Below are positions 1 to 7,203 of a stretch of 9,772 nt of DNA, piece after piece. Source of the stretch: JAZGER01 sp036480335 (lineage in GTDB: Bacteria; Pseudomonadota; Gammaproteobacteria; DSM-19610); assembly GCA_036480335.1 (NCBI GenBank), contig JAZGGH010000002.1, forward strand, positions 1 to 9,772. Direction: 5' to 3'. Position numbers and translations under genes: made by a program. Numbering within the stretch: the first letter of the stretch is position 1; every line of letters starts with the position of its first letter. The notes beneath the pieces were generated by a model. It was not told the origin of the DNA. It did no database searches and saw nothing but the letters and a program-made list of their open reading frames with translations.

Positions 1-219
1 GGTGCAGCTGGCGTACACGAAGCTGTTTATTCATTACTCATGATGGAAAATGATTTTCTCTGCGCATCGGTCAATATCGAGGAACTGGATCCCGCCGCTG
101 AAGGCTTTCCAATAGTTCGCGAACACAGAGATAACGTCGGACTGAAGACTATTATGTCCAACAGTTTTGGCTTTGGCGGCACAAATGCCACGTTGATTCT
201 CCAACGCTATAAGGGTTAG
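1..219 (+). CDS. fabB: 3-oxoacyl-[acyl-carrier-protein] synthase I, C-terminal part (5' end outside window)
   Basis: Only the last 72 codons and the TAG stop are present; the gene enters from the left edge in frame 1. FabB is a cytosolic condensing enzyme of type II fatty acid synthesis. It joins malonyl-ACP to a growing acyl-ACP and is needed for unsaturated chains. The fragment begins with GAAGVHEAVYSLLMM and ends with SNSFGFGGTNATLIL. Both blocks closely match the E. coli FabB C-terminus as I remember it, more closely than FabF. The GFGG turn is the conserved gatekeeper loop beside the active site. The catalytic Cys and the two His lie upstream of the window and cannot be checked. The gene ends 160 bases before the efflux operon with a repeat in between, so it is probably a separate transcription unit. 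No frameshift is visible. Confidence 0.88.
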   Translation, partial: GAAGVHEAVYSLLMMENDFLCASVNIEELDPAAEGFPIVREHRDNVGLKTIMSNSFGFGGTNATLILQRYKG

Positions 220-247
220 ATAGTTAAAAGCATGACTGCAATATTCG

Positions 248-321
248 TGTAGGTTGGGTTAGCGCTAGCGTAACCCAACGGCTTCGACACTTTCCGTGTT
301 GCGCTATCGCATTCCGACCTA
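248..321. repeat. Degenerate REP/BIME-like inverted repeat
   Basis: A GTAG tetranucleotide (249-252) is followed by a bulged hairpin. Arm GTTGGGTTA (253-261) pairs perfectly with TAACCCAAC (271-279), and the nested CG/CG pairs close a small loop at 265-268. The right half (about 296-320), read on the minus strand, starts TAGGTCGG and carries GCGATAGCG. It aligns with the left half (TAGGTTGG...GCGCTAGCG) at most positions. The element is therefore two diverged palindromic units facing each other, as in bacterial REP pairs (BIMEs). It fills the gap between fabB and the efflux operon. In RNA the left hairpin could slow decay or weaken read-through, but no T-run follows it, so it is not a standard intrinsic terminator. 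The assignment rests on structure only; copy number in the genome is unknown. Confidence 0.6.
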
Positions 322-379
322 GCATTGCTCTTATAGCACAGCTTAACTACTACCATTCAAACCTGTTAATATAAACGCT

Positions 380-2725
380 ATGCTGCAACGCATATTCCTC
401 TTACTCTGTATTTTATGTACACCACTGATTGGACACTGTGCCAAGCACATCACCATTGGTGTCGTCACCGATGGTGAAATAGCAAAGCTTGCACAGGCTC
501 GGCAACTTTTTATTGGTGAACTCGAAACCCTGACAACTGGTGAATTCGATGTCCGTTTACCAGACAGCAAGCAACTCCAGGGTAACTGGTCCATCGAGAG
601 CATCAAAACCGCGCTTAACCAGCTGCAAAATGACCCTTCCGTCGACATGGTGCTGGCGCTGGGTTTTGTCAGTAGCCATATAGCCGCAACCGGGATCAAT
701 TTAAAAAAACCGACCTTTGCACCACTGGTTATTGACGCCAACCTGTTTGGCCTGCCGCGCAAAGGTGATACCAGTGGTAAACGCTATTTAAGCTATCTCA
801 CCGAAGAAGTAAAATTTACTGATGACCTGCACACCTTTTCCAATATCGTAAAATTCAAACACCTGGGTCTGGTCGTCGACGAGACAATTTTTCAGTCCGT
901 CCCTGATTTAGCGAAACGCTCTATCCAATGGGCAAAAGAGAATGGACTATCGTTAAGCTTTATTCTTAACACGGCAAAAGACGAAGATCTTGCCGCAAAA
1001 ATACCGGAAACAACCGAAGCCGTCATGGTCGCTGCACTGCCACGTTTATCGCCAGCAGGCCGACAACGTTTTATCCAGCAGTTAATTATTAAAAATATTC
1101 CCAGTTATAGCCTGATTGGCACGACTGCCGTCGAGCAAGGCATGCTCGCTGCAGAAGCACCGGATTCAGACTGGCAGCGCCTGGCGCGGCGCAACGCACT
1201 CAACATGCAGGCTGTCATGCTCGGAGAAAAGGCACGTAATCAGTCGGTTTCGTTCACTTCTAAACGGCAACTCACTATTAATATGGCAACAGCTCGCATG
1301 CTGGAAATATATCCACCTTTTGAAATACTCAATCAGGCTGCCTTGCTCAATCAATACCAGATCACCAGTGATACCCGTTGGTCCTTGTCCACTGTGGCCG
1401 CCGAAGCGCTGCAGCAAAATCTTGATATCCAGGCTGACCAGCTAGGCGTCGATGCAGGTAACGAACAGGTTAGAGAAGCGCGCTCCACACTGTTGCCACA
1501 ACTAAATGCTGCCATAAATACCGTACAACTGGATGATGACAGCCAAAATGTACAAAACGGGTTCGCCGCAGAAAGATCGACCAGCGGCACGCTCAGCGCA
1601 AGCCAGATACTTTATTCCGAATCAGCCCGATCTAATCTGGATGTACAAAATGCCCAGCAAAATGCACGAATTGCGGCTCACAATGCGGTTAAGCTCGATA
1701 TCATCCAGGAAGCCACCGTTGCCTTTCTGAATGTACTCAAAGCGCAAACGGCCGTGAATATTCAGCAGAGCAACTTGAATCTAACCCGTACTAACCTGAA
1801 TCTGGCAAGAGACCGTGTACAGCTAGGGTCAGCAAATGCATCAGATGTTTTTCGCTGGGAAAGTCAGTTAGCGACTGCACACCAGAGCGTACTCAGTGCA
1901 CGCGCGCAACATGAAACTACGATTGATAATTTGAATCGTGTCCTGCACCGGCCTATTAAACAACGTTTTGAAACAGAACCAGCCACGCTACAGGATCCTA
2001 GCCTGTTAATTAGCCGCCAGGACTTGCTCGATCTGATCGATAACCAGTATGCCTTCAATCTGATGAGTGACTACTTTGTTGAATCCGGCGTCACCAATGC
2101 GCCTGAACTCATACAGCTGAATGCTCAAATTGCATCAGCTGAACGCAATCTGACAGCTACACGCCGAGCCTATTACCTGCCTGATATCAACCTGACGGCA
2201 CAGGCGTCACGCGTGTTTGAGGAAAAACGCAGAGCCGGTATCTCCCAGCAAGGTGAAAATGACCACCAGTTCGGATTAAATTTTTCTCTACCTCTTTTCG
2301 AAGGTGGCGGCCGTCACGCGCGCAAAAGCCGTGCCCGCTATGAACTGAAGCAATTTAAGATTCAGCACACCGCTACACGGGAACGTATTGAACAAAACGT
2401 CCGTCAGAACACTCACGCTGTCCGAGCCTCCTACCCGTCAATCCGCTTATCAAATCAGGCGTCCGTTGCCGCGCGGAAAAACCTCGAACTGGTGCGTGAC
2501 AATTATTCTCAGGGCAGCGTATCCATTATTGACCTGCTGGATGCACAGGACTCAACCCTGCAGGCCGAACAAAACGCCGCAGACGCCGTTTACAATTTTC
2601 TGATTGACCTGATGAACCTGCAACGCAGTGTGGCCGGATTTGATTTCTTCCTGGACGAAACCGGACGCAATGCCGCCGTGGCTGATATCAAAGCCTACAT
2701 TAATCGCCGAGGTATCCCCCGATGA
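380..2725 (+). CDS. TolC-family outer-membrane efflux protein with N-terminal periplasmic substrate-binding-protein-like domain
   Basis: The 781-residue protein is far longer than a usual TolC/OprM factor (about 450-500). Residues 1-20 form a Sec signal peptide (hydrophobic FLLLCILCTPLIG). His before Cys20 argues against lipidation. Residues ~22-325 look like a type 1 substrate-binding fold of the ABC_sub_bind kind: KHITIGVV first strand, VLALGFVSSHIAA, the KHLGLVVDE second-lobe strand, then RLARRNALNMQAVMLGE and LTINMATARMLEIYPPF near the end. Residues ~333-755 are two OEP repeats with long coiled-coil helices. AREARSTLLPQL-like (EAR...LLPQL, 366-374) and RRAYYLPDINL (595-605) are repeat starts, FSLPLFEGGGR (635-645) is a beta strand, and YSQGSVSIIDLLDAQ (709-723) is the typical C-terminal signature. 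ATG 380 is the only start after the in-frame stop at 344-346; the Shine-Dalgarno sequence is poor. The gene overlaps the adaptor gene by 4 bases (ATGA). The duct role is firm; ligand binding by the extra domain is inferred. Confidence 0.9.
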   Translation: MLQRIFLLLCILCTPLIGHCAKHITIGVVTDGEIAKLAQARQLFIGELETLTTGEFDVRLPDSKQLQGNWSIESIKTALNQLQNDPSVDMVLALGFVSSHIAATGINLKKPTFAPLVIDANLFGLPRKGDTSGKRYLSYLTEEVKFTDDLHTFSNIVKFKHLGLVVDETIFQSVPDLAKRSIQWAKENGLSLSFILNTAKDEDLAAKIPETTEAVMVAALPRLSPAGRQRFIQQLIIKNIPSYSLIGTTAVEQGMLAAEAPDSDWQRLARRNALNMQAVMLGEKARNQSVSFTSKRQLTINMATARMLEIYPPFEILNQAALLNQYQITSDTRWSLSTVAAEALQQNLDIQADQLGVDAGNEQVREARSTLLPQLNAAINTVQLDDDSQNVQNGFAAERSTSGTLSASQILYSESARSNLDVQNAQQNARIAAHNAVKLDIIQEATVAFLNVLKAQTAVNIQQSNLNLTRTNLNLARDRVQLGSANASDVFRWESQLATAHQSVLSARAQHETTIDNLNRVLHRPIKQRFETEPATLQDPSLLISRQDLLDLIDNQYAFNLMSDYFVESGVTNAPELIQLNAQIASAERNLTATRRAYYLPDINLTAQASRVFEEKRRAGISQQGENDHQFGLNFSLPLFEGGGRHARKSRARYELKQFKIQHTATRERIEQNVRQNTHAVRASYPSIRLSNQASVAARKNLELVRDNYSQGSVSIIDLLDAQDSTLQAEQNAADAVYNFLIDLMNLQRSVAGFDFFLDETGRNAAVADIKAYINRRGIPR

Positions 2726-3807
2726 AGCGTTTTTTGATTATCAATGTGTTCACCGCCTGCATGATGATCCCGCTAACCGCCTGTGATAAAGAACCCGTTA
2801 CCTCAGAGGTTCGCCTGCGTAGTGTAAAAACGATAACCGTTGGCAGCCTGGAAACTGATCGCTCACGCACCTTTTCTGGTGTTTCCAAATCCAGTCAGGA
2901 AACTCGCATGAGTTTCAAAGTGACCGGCAGTATTGAAAAACTGCCTATATCGGTCGGTGACAGCCTGAAATCTGGTGAACTCATCGCACAACTCGATGCT
3001 TCAATCTATCAATTACAGGCTCAACAAACCCAGGCTGACCTGGCACGCGCCAAAGCCGAAGAACGCAATGCATCATCAAACTATCAACGTGTACGCGGCT
3101 TGTATGAAAACAATAACGCATCAAAGAACGATCTTGACGCCTCACGCGCTGCTTTTGAATCCAGCAAGGCACAGGTCAATGCCAGCCAACGCGCTTTACA
3201 GCTTTCACGCCTTAATATTTCCTATACGCGTTTAAAAGCAACAGAAGCCTGTTCAGTCGCTTCAATCAGTGTTGAGATCAGTGAAAATGTCAGCCCTGGG
3301 CAAGAAATAGCGATGGTCACTTGTGGTGATAGCATTGAAGTCGAGCTGTCTGTCCCAGAAAGTATCATTGGTTTATTAACAACGGGACAGTCCGCCAGTG
3401 TAAAATTTGACACTATTCCTGATAAAACCTTTGACAGTTTCGTAAAGGAAGTCGGCATCGCATCAATTGGCGGTTCTACCTTCCCGGTGACTATTGCTGT
3501 CAACGAGAAACAAAACGGGCTGCGCTCTGGTATGGCTGCGCAGGTGCGATTTGAACTGCCGACTCATAAGACGGGTAACTACACGGTACCGGCTGCCTCC
3601 GTAGGAGAAGACCAATCTGGACGTTTTGTATTTCTTGTCAAAACTGGACAACAAGACACAACAACCATCGTCAACCGTCAGGCAGTGACGGTTGGAGAGT
3701 TGACTACAGGTGGACTTGAAATCACTTCAGGTTTAAACAAGGGCGATAAAATCGTCACAGCCGGGGTATCTGTCATCCGTGATGGTATGCGCATAAAGGC
3801 TGACTAA
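2722..3807 (+). CDS. RND efflux periplasmic adaptor (membrane fusion protein), predicted lipoprotein
   Basis: This 361-residue HlyD/AcrA-family adaptor bridges the permease and the outer-membrane duct in the periplasm. The N-terminus has a short hydrophobic stretch ending in the lipobox LTAC, with Cys21 the predicted lipidated residue, so it is probably anchored to the inner membrane like AcrA. First lipoyl half-motif: residues ~60-95 (MSFKVTGSIEKLPISVGDSL, then LIAQLD). Alpha-hairpin: ~96-160, rich in Ala, Gln and Arg. Second lipoyl half: ~164-200, starting ISYTRLKAT. Beta-barrel: ~203-280. Membrane-proximal domain: ~285-361, ending LNKGDKIVTAGVSVIRDGM. Instead of the common APFDG after LKA it has TEACS; Cys177 and Cys201 could pair. 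The start overlaps the stop of the outer-membrane gene (ATGA), and its TAA overlaps the permease ATG by one base, so translation is probably coupled. The substrate cannot be told from this protein. Confidence 0.92.
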   Translation: MKRFLIINVFTACMMIPLTACDKEPVTSEVRLRSVKTITVGSLETDRSRTFSGVSKSSQETRMSFKVTGSIEKLPISVGDSLKSGELIAQLDASIYQLQAQQTQADLARAKAEERNASSNYQRVRGLYENNNASKNDLDASRAAFESSKAQVNASQRALQLSRLNISYTRLKATEACSVASISVEISENVSPGQEIAMVTCGDSIEVELSVPESIIGLLTTGQSASVKFDTIPDKTFDSFVKEVGIASIGGSTFPVTIAVNEKQNGLRSGMAAQVRFELPTHKTGNYTVPAASVGEDQSGRFVFLVKTGQQDTTTIVNRQAVTVGELTTGGLEITSGLNKGDKIVTAGVSVIRDGMRIKAD

Positions 3808-6800
3808 TGCTCAACCTTACTGCTTTTGCAACCCATAACAAAACCACCGTTTACACTCTGATTACACTGATGACACTGTATGGTGTCAGCGCCTACTTCA
3901 ATTTGCCAAAACAACAAGATCCCGGCTTTACTATTCGCGCAGCCGTGGTCACCACACGTTTTCCCGGCGCCAGCCCCCAACGTGTAGAACAACTGGTCAC
4001 CGATAAAATTGAAAAAGCCATCCAGGAAATGCCCGAGCTGGATAATGTCACGAGTGAATCACAACCCGGCTTTTCTTTTGTCACTGCCAACTTCAAAGAA
4101 CGCTATACCGATATGCGGCCAATCTTCGACAAACTGCGGCGTAAAATTGGCGACATTGATGACTTGCCGGATGGCATTCCCAGTCCAATCGTCAATGATG
4201 AATACGGTGACGTGTTCGGCAGCGTATATGCACTGACGGGTGATGGGTTCAGCTACGCCGAGCTGAAAGATATTGCTGATGAAATCAAGGATCGTCTGTT
4301 GAAAATCGATCAAATCGCCAAAGTTGAAATTCAAGGCGTGCAGGACGAAGAAATCTACGTCGAATACAACAATGCGCGTTTGAAAGAACTCGGTCTGGCA
4401 CCACAACAACTCTCGCAAATATTAGGCGGTGTCAACATCATACAAGGGGGCGGAAATATCCGCACCGGCCGCGAACGCATTACGCTTGAACCTACCGGAA
4501 ATTACGAAACCCTTGATGATTTACGAAAAACTATCATCCAGTTGCCGGGCAGCAGCAATATTGTTCATCTTGAAGATATCGCTAACATCTACCGTGACTA
4601 TGAGGATCCACCAAAAAGCTACGCGAGCTTCAACGGACAACGTGCCATTATCCTCGCACTATCACTACGCGAAGGCGGCAACATTCTGGAACTTGGTGGC
4701 CTTCTTGACCTGGAAATTCCGGATATTGAAGCTGGCTATCCATTGGGCATCACACTCACTCCCGTGTTTCAGCAAGCCTGGTTCGTCAACAATGCCATTG
4801 ATAAATTTGCCAATAATCTGCTACAGGCCGTTGCCATTGTAATCATCATTATGCTGCTGTTTCTCGGCATGCGTACCGGTTTAATTGTCGCCACCCTGTT
4901 ACCGGTCACCATTTTTGTCGCTTTCATGTTAATGAAAACCTTTGGCATCACCATTAACCAGATCTCACTTGCTGCACTCATTATTGCGCTGGGTCTGCTG
5001 ATCGATAATGCCATCGTGATGGCAGAAACCATTCTAGTACGCCGCGAACAGGGTGAAGAAGCCATTCCAGCCGCGATCGCGGCAGGCAGGGAAATGGCCA
5101 TTCCACTGCTCACTTCCTCACTCACCACCACCGCCGCTTTTCTACCCATTTTCCTGGCTGAATCGGCCGTCGGTGAATACACTGCTGACATTTTCAAAGT
5201 GGTTACTATCGCTCTGCTAGCGTCCTGGTTATTGGCCATGACCCTGATTCCAATACTGACAATCAGTTTCATGCGCGTTAAAAAATCTAGCGATACTGAT
5301 CATTTTGATAGCCGTTTCTATCGTAGCTATGACAATTTGCTAAACACCGCACTGCACCACCGGCTGCTATTTTTACTGCTCATTGTGGCCATTTTTTACA
5401 GTGCAATTTTCTCCCTGCGTTTTGTTCCGAAAGTGTTTATACCACCGCGTACCGACCCGGTAATCACTGGTAATTTTTCCATGCCGCGCGGAACTGCAAT
5501 TGAAACGACTAAAGCAATCGCCGACGACCTGGAGAATTTTATCTCCGAATACCATTATCTACATTCGGCAGATCCGAAAAATACCAGTGGGAATGTCGTT
5601 CGCTGGGCTACTTGGCTGGGCGAAAGTGCACCGCGGTACATCCTCAGTCTGAATCCGGGTTCCAGTGATCCGAGTGCATTCAATATGGTCATCAATACTA
5701 CATCGCATTTAGTGATTCCTGAGACGATAAAAAGCGTGCAGGACTATGCGTTTGACAAATACCCGGATCTGGAAGTGCAACTGCGTAAATTGGAAAATGG
5801 CACACCCATCCCCTACCCCGTTGTTGTGCGCGTATCCGGCCCGGACATCGCTGAATTAAATAACATCATGCAACCTGTTAAGGATAAACTCTGGTCAACC
5901 ACGGGCATACTCAGTGTCAATGATGACTGGGGGCCACGCAGTAAAAAACTGCTCATCGACATTAACCAGGCACGTGCTCGCCGCGCTGGTGTCACCAGCG
6001 AAGATGTCGCTGTCTCCCTGCAGGCTGGTCTATCCGGTATGGAACTCACACAGTTCCGTGAGGGTGATGATCTTATTCCTGTCACCATGCGCTCAATTGC
6101 GGGCGACCGTCAGGATATCAGTAAACTGGATGGTCTCACGGTATTCTCACAAAGCACCGGCCAAAATGTGCCACTGCGACAAGTCGCCGACATCAACATC
6201 GCCTGGCAGCCGGGCATTATTAAACGCCGCAGCCGTGACCGCACCATCGCTATCCAGGCACAATTACTGCCCGGAGTAACCGCTACTGATATTAACTCGA
6301 GTTTTTTACCCTGGCTGGAAGAGCAATCTGAAAATTGGCCGCGCCGTTACAAATACGAAATCGGCGGTGAATCGGAAACTTCAGGAGATGCCAACAAAGC
6401 TATTGCGGATAAACTCCCCATTGCCGGAATGATCATCCTGTTGTTATTGGTCGCGCAATTTAACAACGTACGCAAACCACTTATTATCCTGATGACTATT
6501 CCTTTAGGATTAATCGGTGTCATCTATGGACTGCTTATTGCTCAATCCATCTTCGGTTTCTTTACCATCCTCGGTATCATCAGCCTGTCCGGAATTGTTA
6601 TTAATAACGCTATCGTACTTATTGATCGCATAACGCTTGAAATCAACGAAAATAAACGAACCGCTAACGATGCGATATTCACCGCCACCAAACAACGCTT
6701 ACGTCCGATATTGTTAACCACTGCAACCACGATAGGTGGCATGCTGCCGCTATGGATTAGCCACGACCCGATGTTTGAAACAATGTCGGTGACTATTATT

Positions 6801-6890
6801 TTTGGTTTATTGTTTGCAACCGTGTTAACGCTGTTTGTTGTACCGGTGTTGTATTCAGTATTTTTCAGGGAAAAATTAGCAGAACACTAA
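3807..6890 (+). CDS. RND-family efflux permease (AcrB/HAE-1-like)
   Basis: This 1027-residue inner-membrane proton antiporter is a normal length for the AcrB superfamily. TM1 lies near residues 13-30, a porter domain at ~40-330, TM2-6 at ~335-488, a second porter domain at ~545-860, and TM8-12 at ~868-1021. The two halves repeat the same plan. Family motifs include FPGASPQRVEQLVT (52-65), LGLLIDNAIVMAE (395-407) in TM4, GIVINNAIVLID (929-940) in TM10 and RLRPILLTTATT (964-975). Aligned to AcrB with an offset of 7, Asp400, Arg964 and Thr971 match Asp407, Arg971 and Thr978, and Glu407 matches Glu414. Asn401 replaces Asp408 and Asn933 replaces Lys940. It lacks the DG of metal-exporting CzcA-type pumps, so an organic substrate is more likely. 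It is the last gene of the operon; the start TAATG is shared with the adaptor stop. Confidence 0.93.
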   Translation: MLNLTAFATHNKTTVYTLITLMTLYGVSAYFNLPKQQDPGFTIRAAVVTTRFPGASPQRVEQLVTDKIEKAIQEMPELDNVTSESQPGFSFVTANFKERYTDMRPIFDKLRRKIGDIDDLPDGIPSPIVNDEYGDVFGSVYALTGDGFSYAELKDIADEIKDRLLKIDQIAKVEIQGVQDEEIYVEYNNARLKELGLAPQQLSQILGGVNIIQGGGNIRTGRERITLEPTGNYETLDDLRKTIIQLPGSSNIVHLEDIANIYRDYEDPPKSYASFNGQRAIILALSLREGGNILELGGLLDLEIPDIEAGYPLGITLTPVFQQAWFVNNAIDKFANNLLQAVAIVIIIMLLFLGMRTGLIVATLLPVTIFVAFMLMKTFGITINQISLAALIIALGLLIDNAIVMAETILVRREQGEEAIPAAIAAGREMAIPLLTSSLTTTAAFLPIFLAESAVGEYTADIFKVVTIALLASWLLAMTLIPILTISFMRVKKSSDTDHFDSRFYRSYDNLLNTALHHRLLFLLLIVAIFYSAIFSLRFVPKVFIPPRTDPVITGNFSMPRGTAIETTKAIADDLENFISEYHYLHSADPKNTSGNVVRWATWLGESAPRYILSLNPGSSDPSAFNMVINTTSHLVIPETIKSVQDYAFDKYPDLEVQLRKLENGTPIPYPVVVRVSGPDIAELNNIMQPVKDKLWSTTGILSVNDDWGPRSKKLLIDINQARARRAGVTSEDVAVSLQAGLSGMELTQFREGDDLIPVTMRSIAGDRQDISKLDGLTVFSQSTGQNVPLRQVADINIAWQPGIIKRRSRDRTIAIQAQLLPGVTATDINSSFLPWLEEQSENWPRRYKYEIGGESETSGDANKAIADKLPIAGMIILLLLVAQFNNVRKPLIILMTIPLGLIGVIYGLLIAQSIFGFFTILGIISLSGIVINNAIVLIDRITLEINENKRTANDAIFTATKQRLRPILLTTATTIGGMLPLWISHDPMFETMSVTIIFGLLFATVLTLFVVPVLYSVFFREKLAEH

Positions 6891-7200
6891 TCATTCATAA
6901 AATTCCAGTATCACAAATAAATTTAGTTTCCTGATTCTCACTAATAGTCATTAATATGTTCTAGCCACAAATCAGGCAGGCCTGATATCACGCAACATAT
7001 ATCCGATCACATTCAGTTATTAACTAATATCAATAACTGGCTGTTATACATCAATATATCTTAGAAATAATAATTTTCCTTTGATAGATTACAGATTAAT
7101 CCAGCAATCACTCGATATAAATTAAATCTAGTCCAAGACCGGTCGTAACAAGTGTATTCGCTTTTTTTGAAAACGAAAAACTTATACCGGAGATTATCAG
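6891..7200. other. AT-rich intergenic region with small dyads
   Basis: These 310 bases separate the efflux operon from the C13 peptidase gene and hold no credible gene. Visible structures are a compact palindrome at 6971-6986, a second dyad (ATAAC/GTTAT) at 7033-7047 and a weak ATTAG/CTAAT pair spanning the permease stop. None is followed by a T-run, so I see no convincing intrinsic terminator for the operon. A TATAAA hexamer at 7116-7121 could be a -10 element for the downstream gene, but no good -35 stands at the right distance. The region is visibly richer in A and T than the efflux genes. Confidence 0.6.
6971..6986. promoter_or_regulatory. Short perfect palindrome, possible operator or weak hairpin
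   Basis: ATCAGGC and GCCTGAT flank the two bases AG, giving a 16-base inverted repeat. As RNA it would form six pairs with a four-base loop. No T-run follows, so termination alone is unlikely. It lies 80 bases after the permease stop and 215 before the next start, so a protein-binding site is possible. No known operator is recognised. Confidence 0.3.
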
Positions 7201-7203
7201 GTG
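7188..7203 (+). promoter_or_regulatory. Ribosome binding site that fixes the GTG start of the C13 peptidase gene
   Basis: CGGAG at 7188-7192 is followed by 8 bases and then GTG at 7201-7203. The reading frame is closed by TGA at 7168-7170, and no ATG occurs between that stop and 7201. The next in-frame Met is residue 118, inside the membrane domain, so GTG is the best start. Confidence 0.7.

Noticed and set aside
253..279. Hairpin after fabB as an intrinsic terminator
   Set aside because: The stem is strong but no T-run follows on either strand, and the wider symmetry fits a REP-like element better.
380..442. Outer-membrane protein as a lipoprotein anchored at Cys20
   Set aside because: The residue before Cys20 is His, which does not fit a lipobox; ordinary signal peptidase I cleavage near residue 20-22 is more likely.
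343..762. 139-codon open frame on the minus strand over the start of the outer-membrane gene
   Set aside because: It lies opposite the signal peptide and binding domain of a clearly real gene, and its protein has no recognisable domain.
4059..4418. 119-codon open frame on the minus strand inside the permease gene
   Set aside because: It is opposite the conserved porter domain and shows no family similarity or ribosome binding site that I can see.
4769..5272. 167-codon open frame on the minus strand inside the permease gene
   Set aside because: It is a shadow of the membrane-spanning part of the permease; its Met/Ala/Ser/Ile-rich composition is what the complement of such codons gives.
3807..6890. 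Heavy-metal (CzcA/CusA-type) RND permease
   Set aside because: The TM4 motif is LIDNAIV rather than the DGAV form of metal pumps, and the rest follows the AcrB-type pattern.
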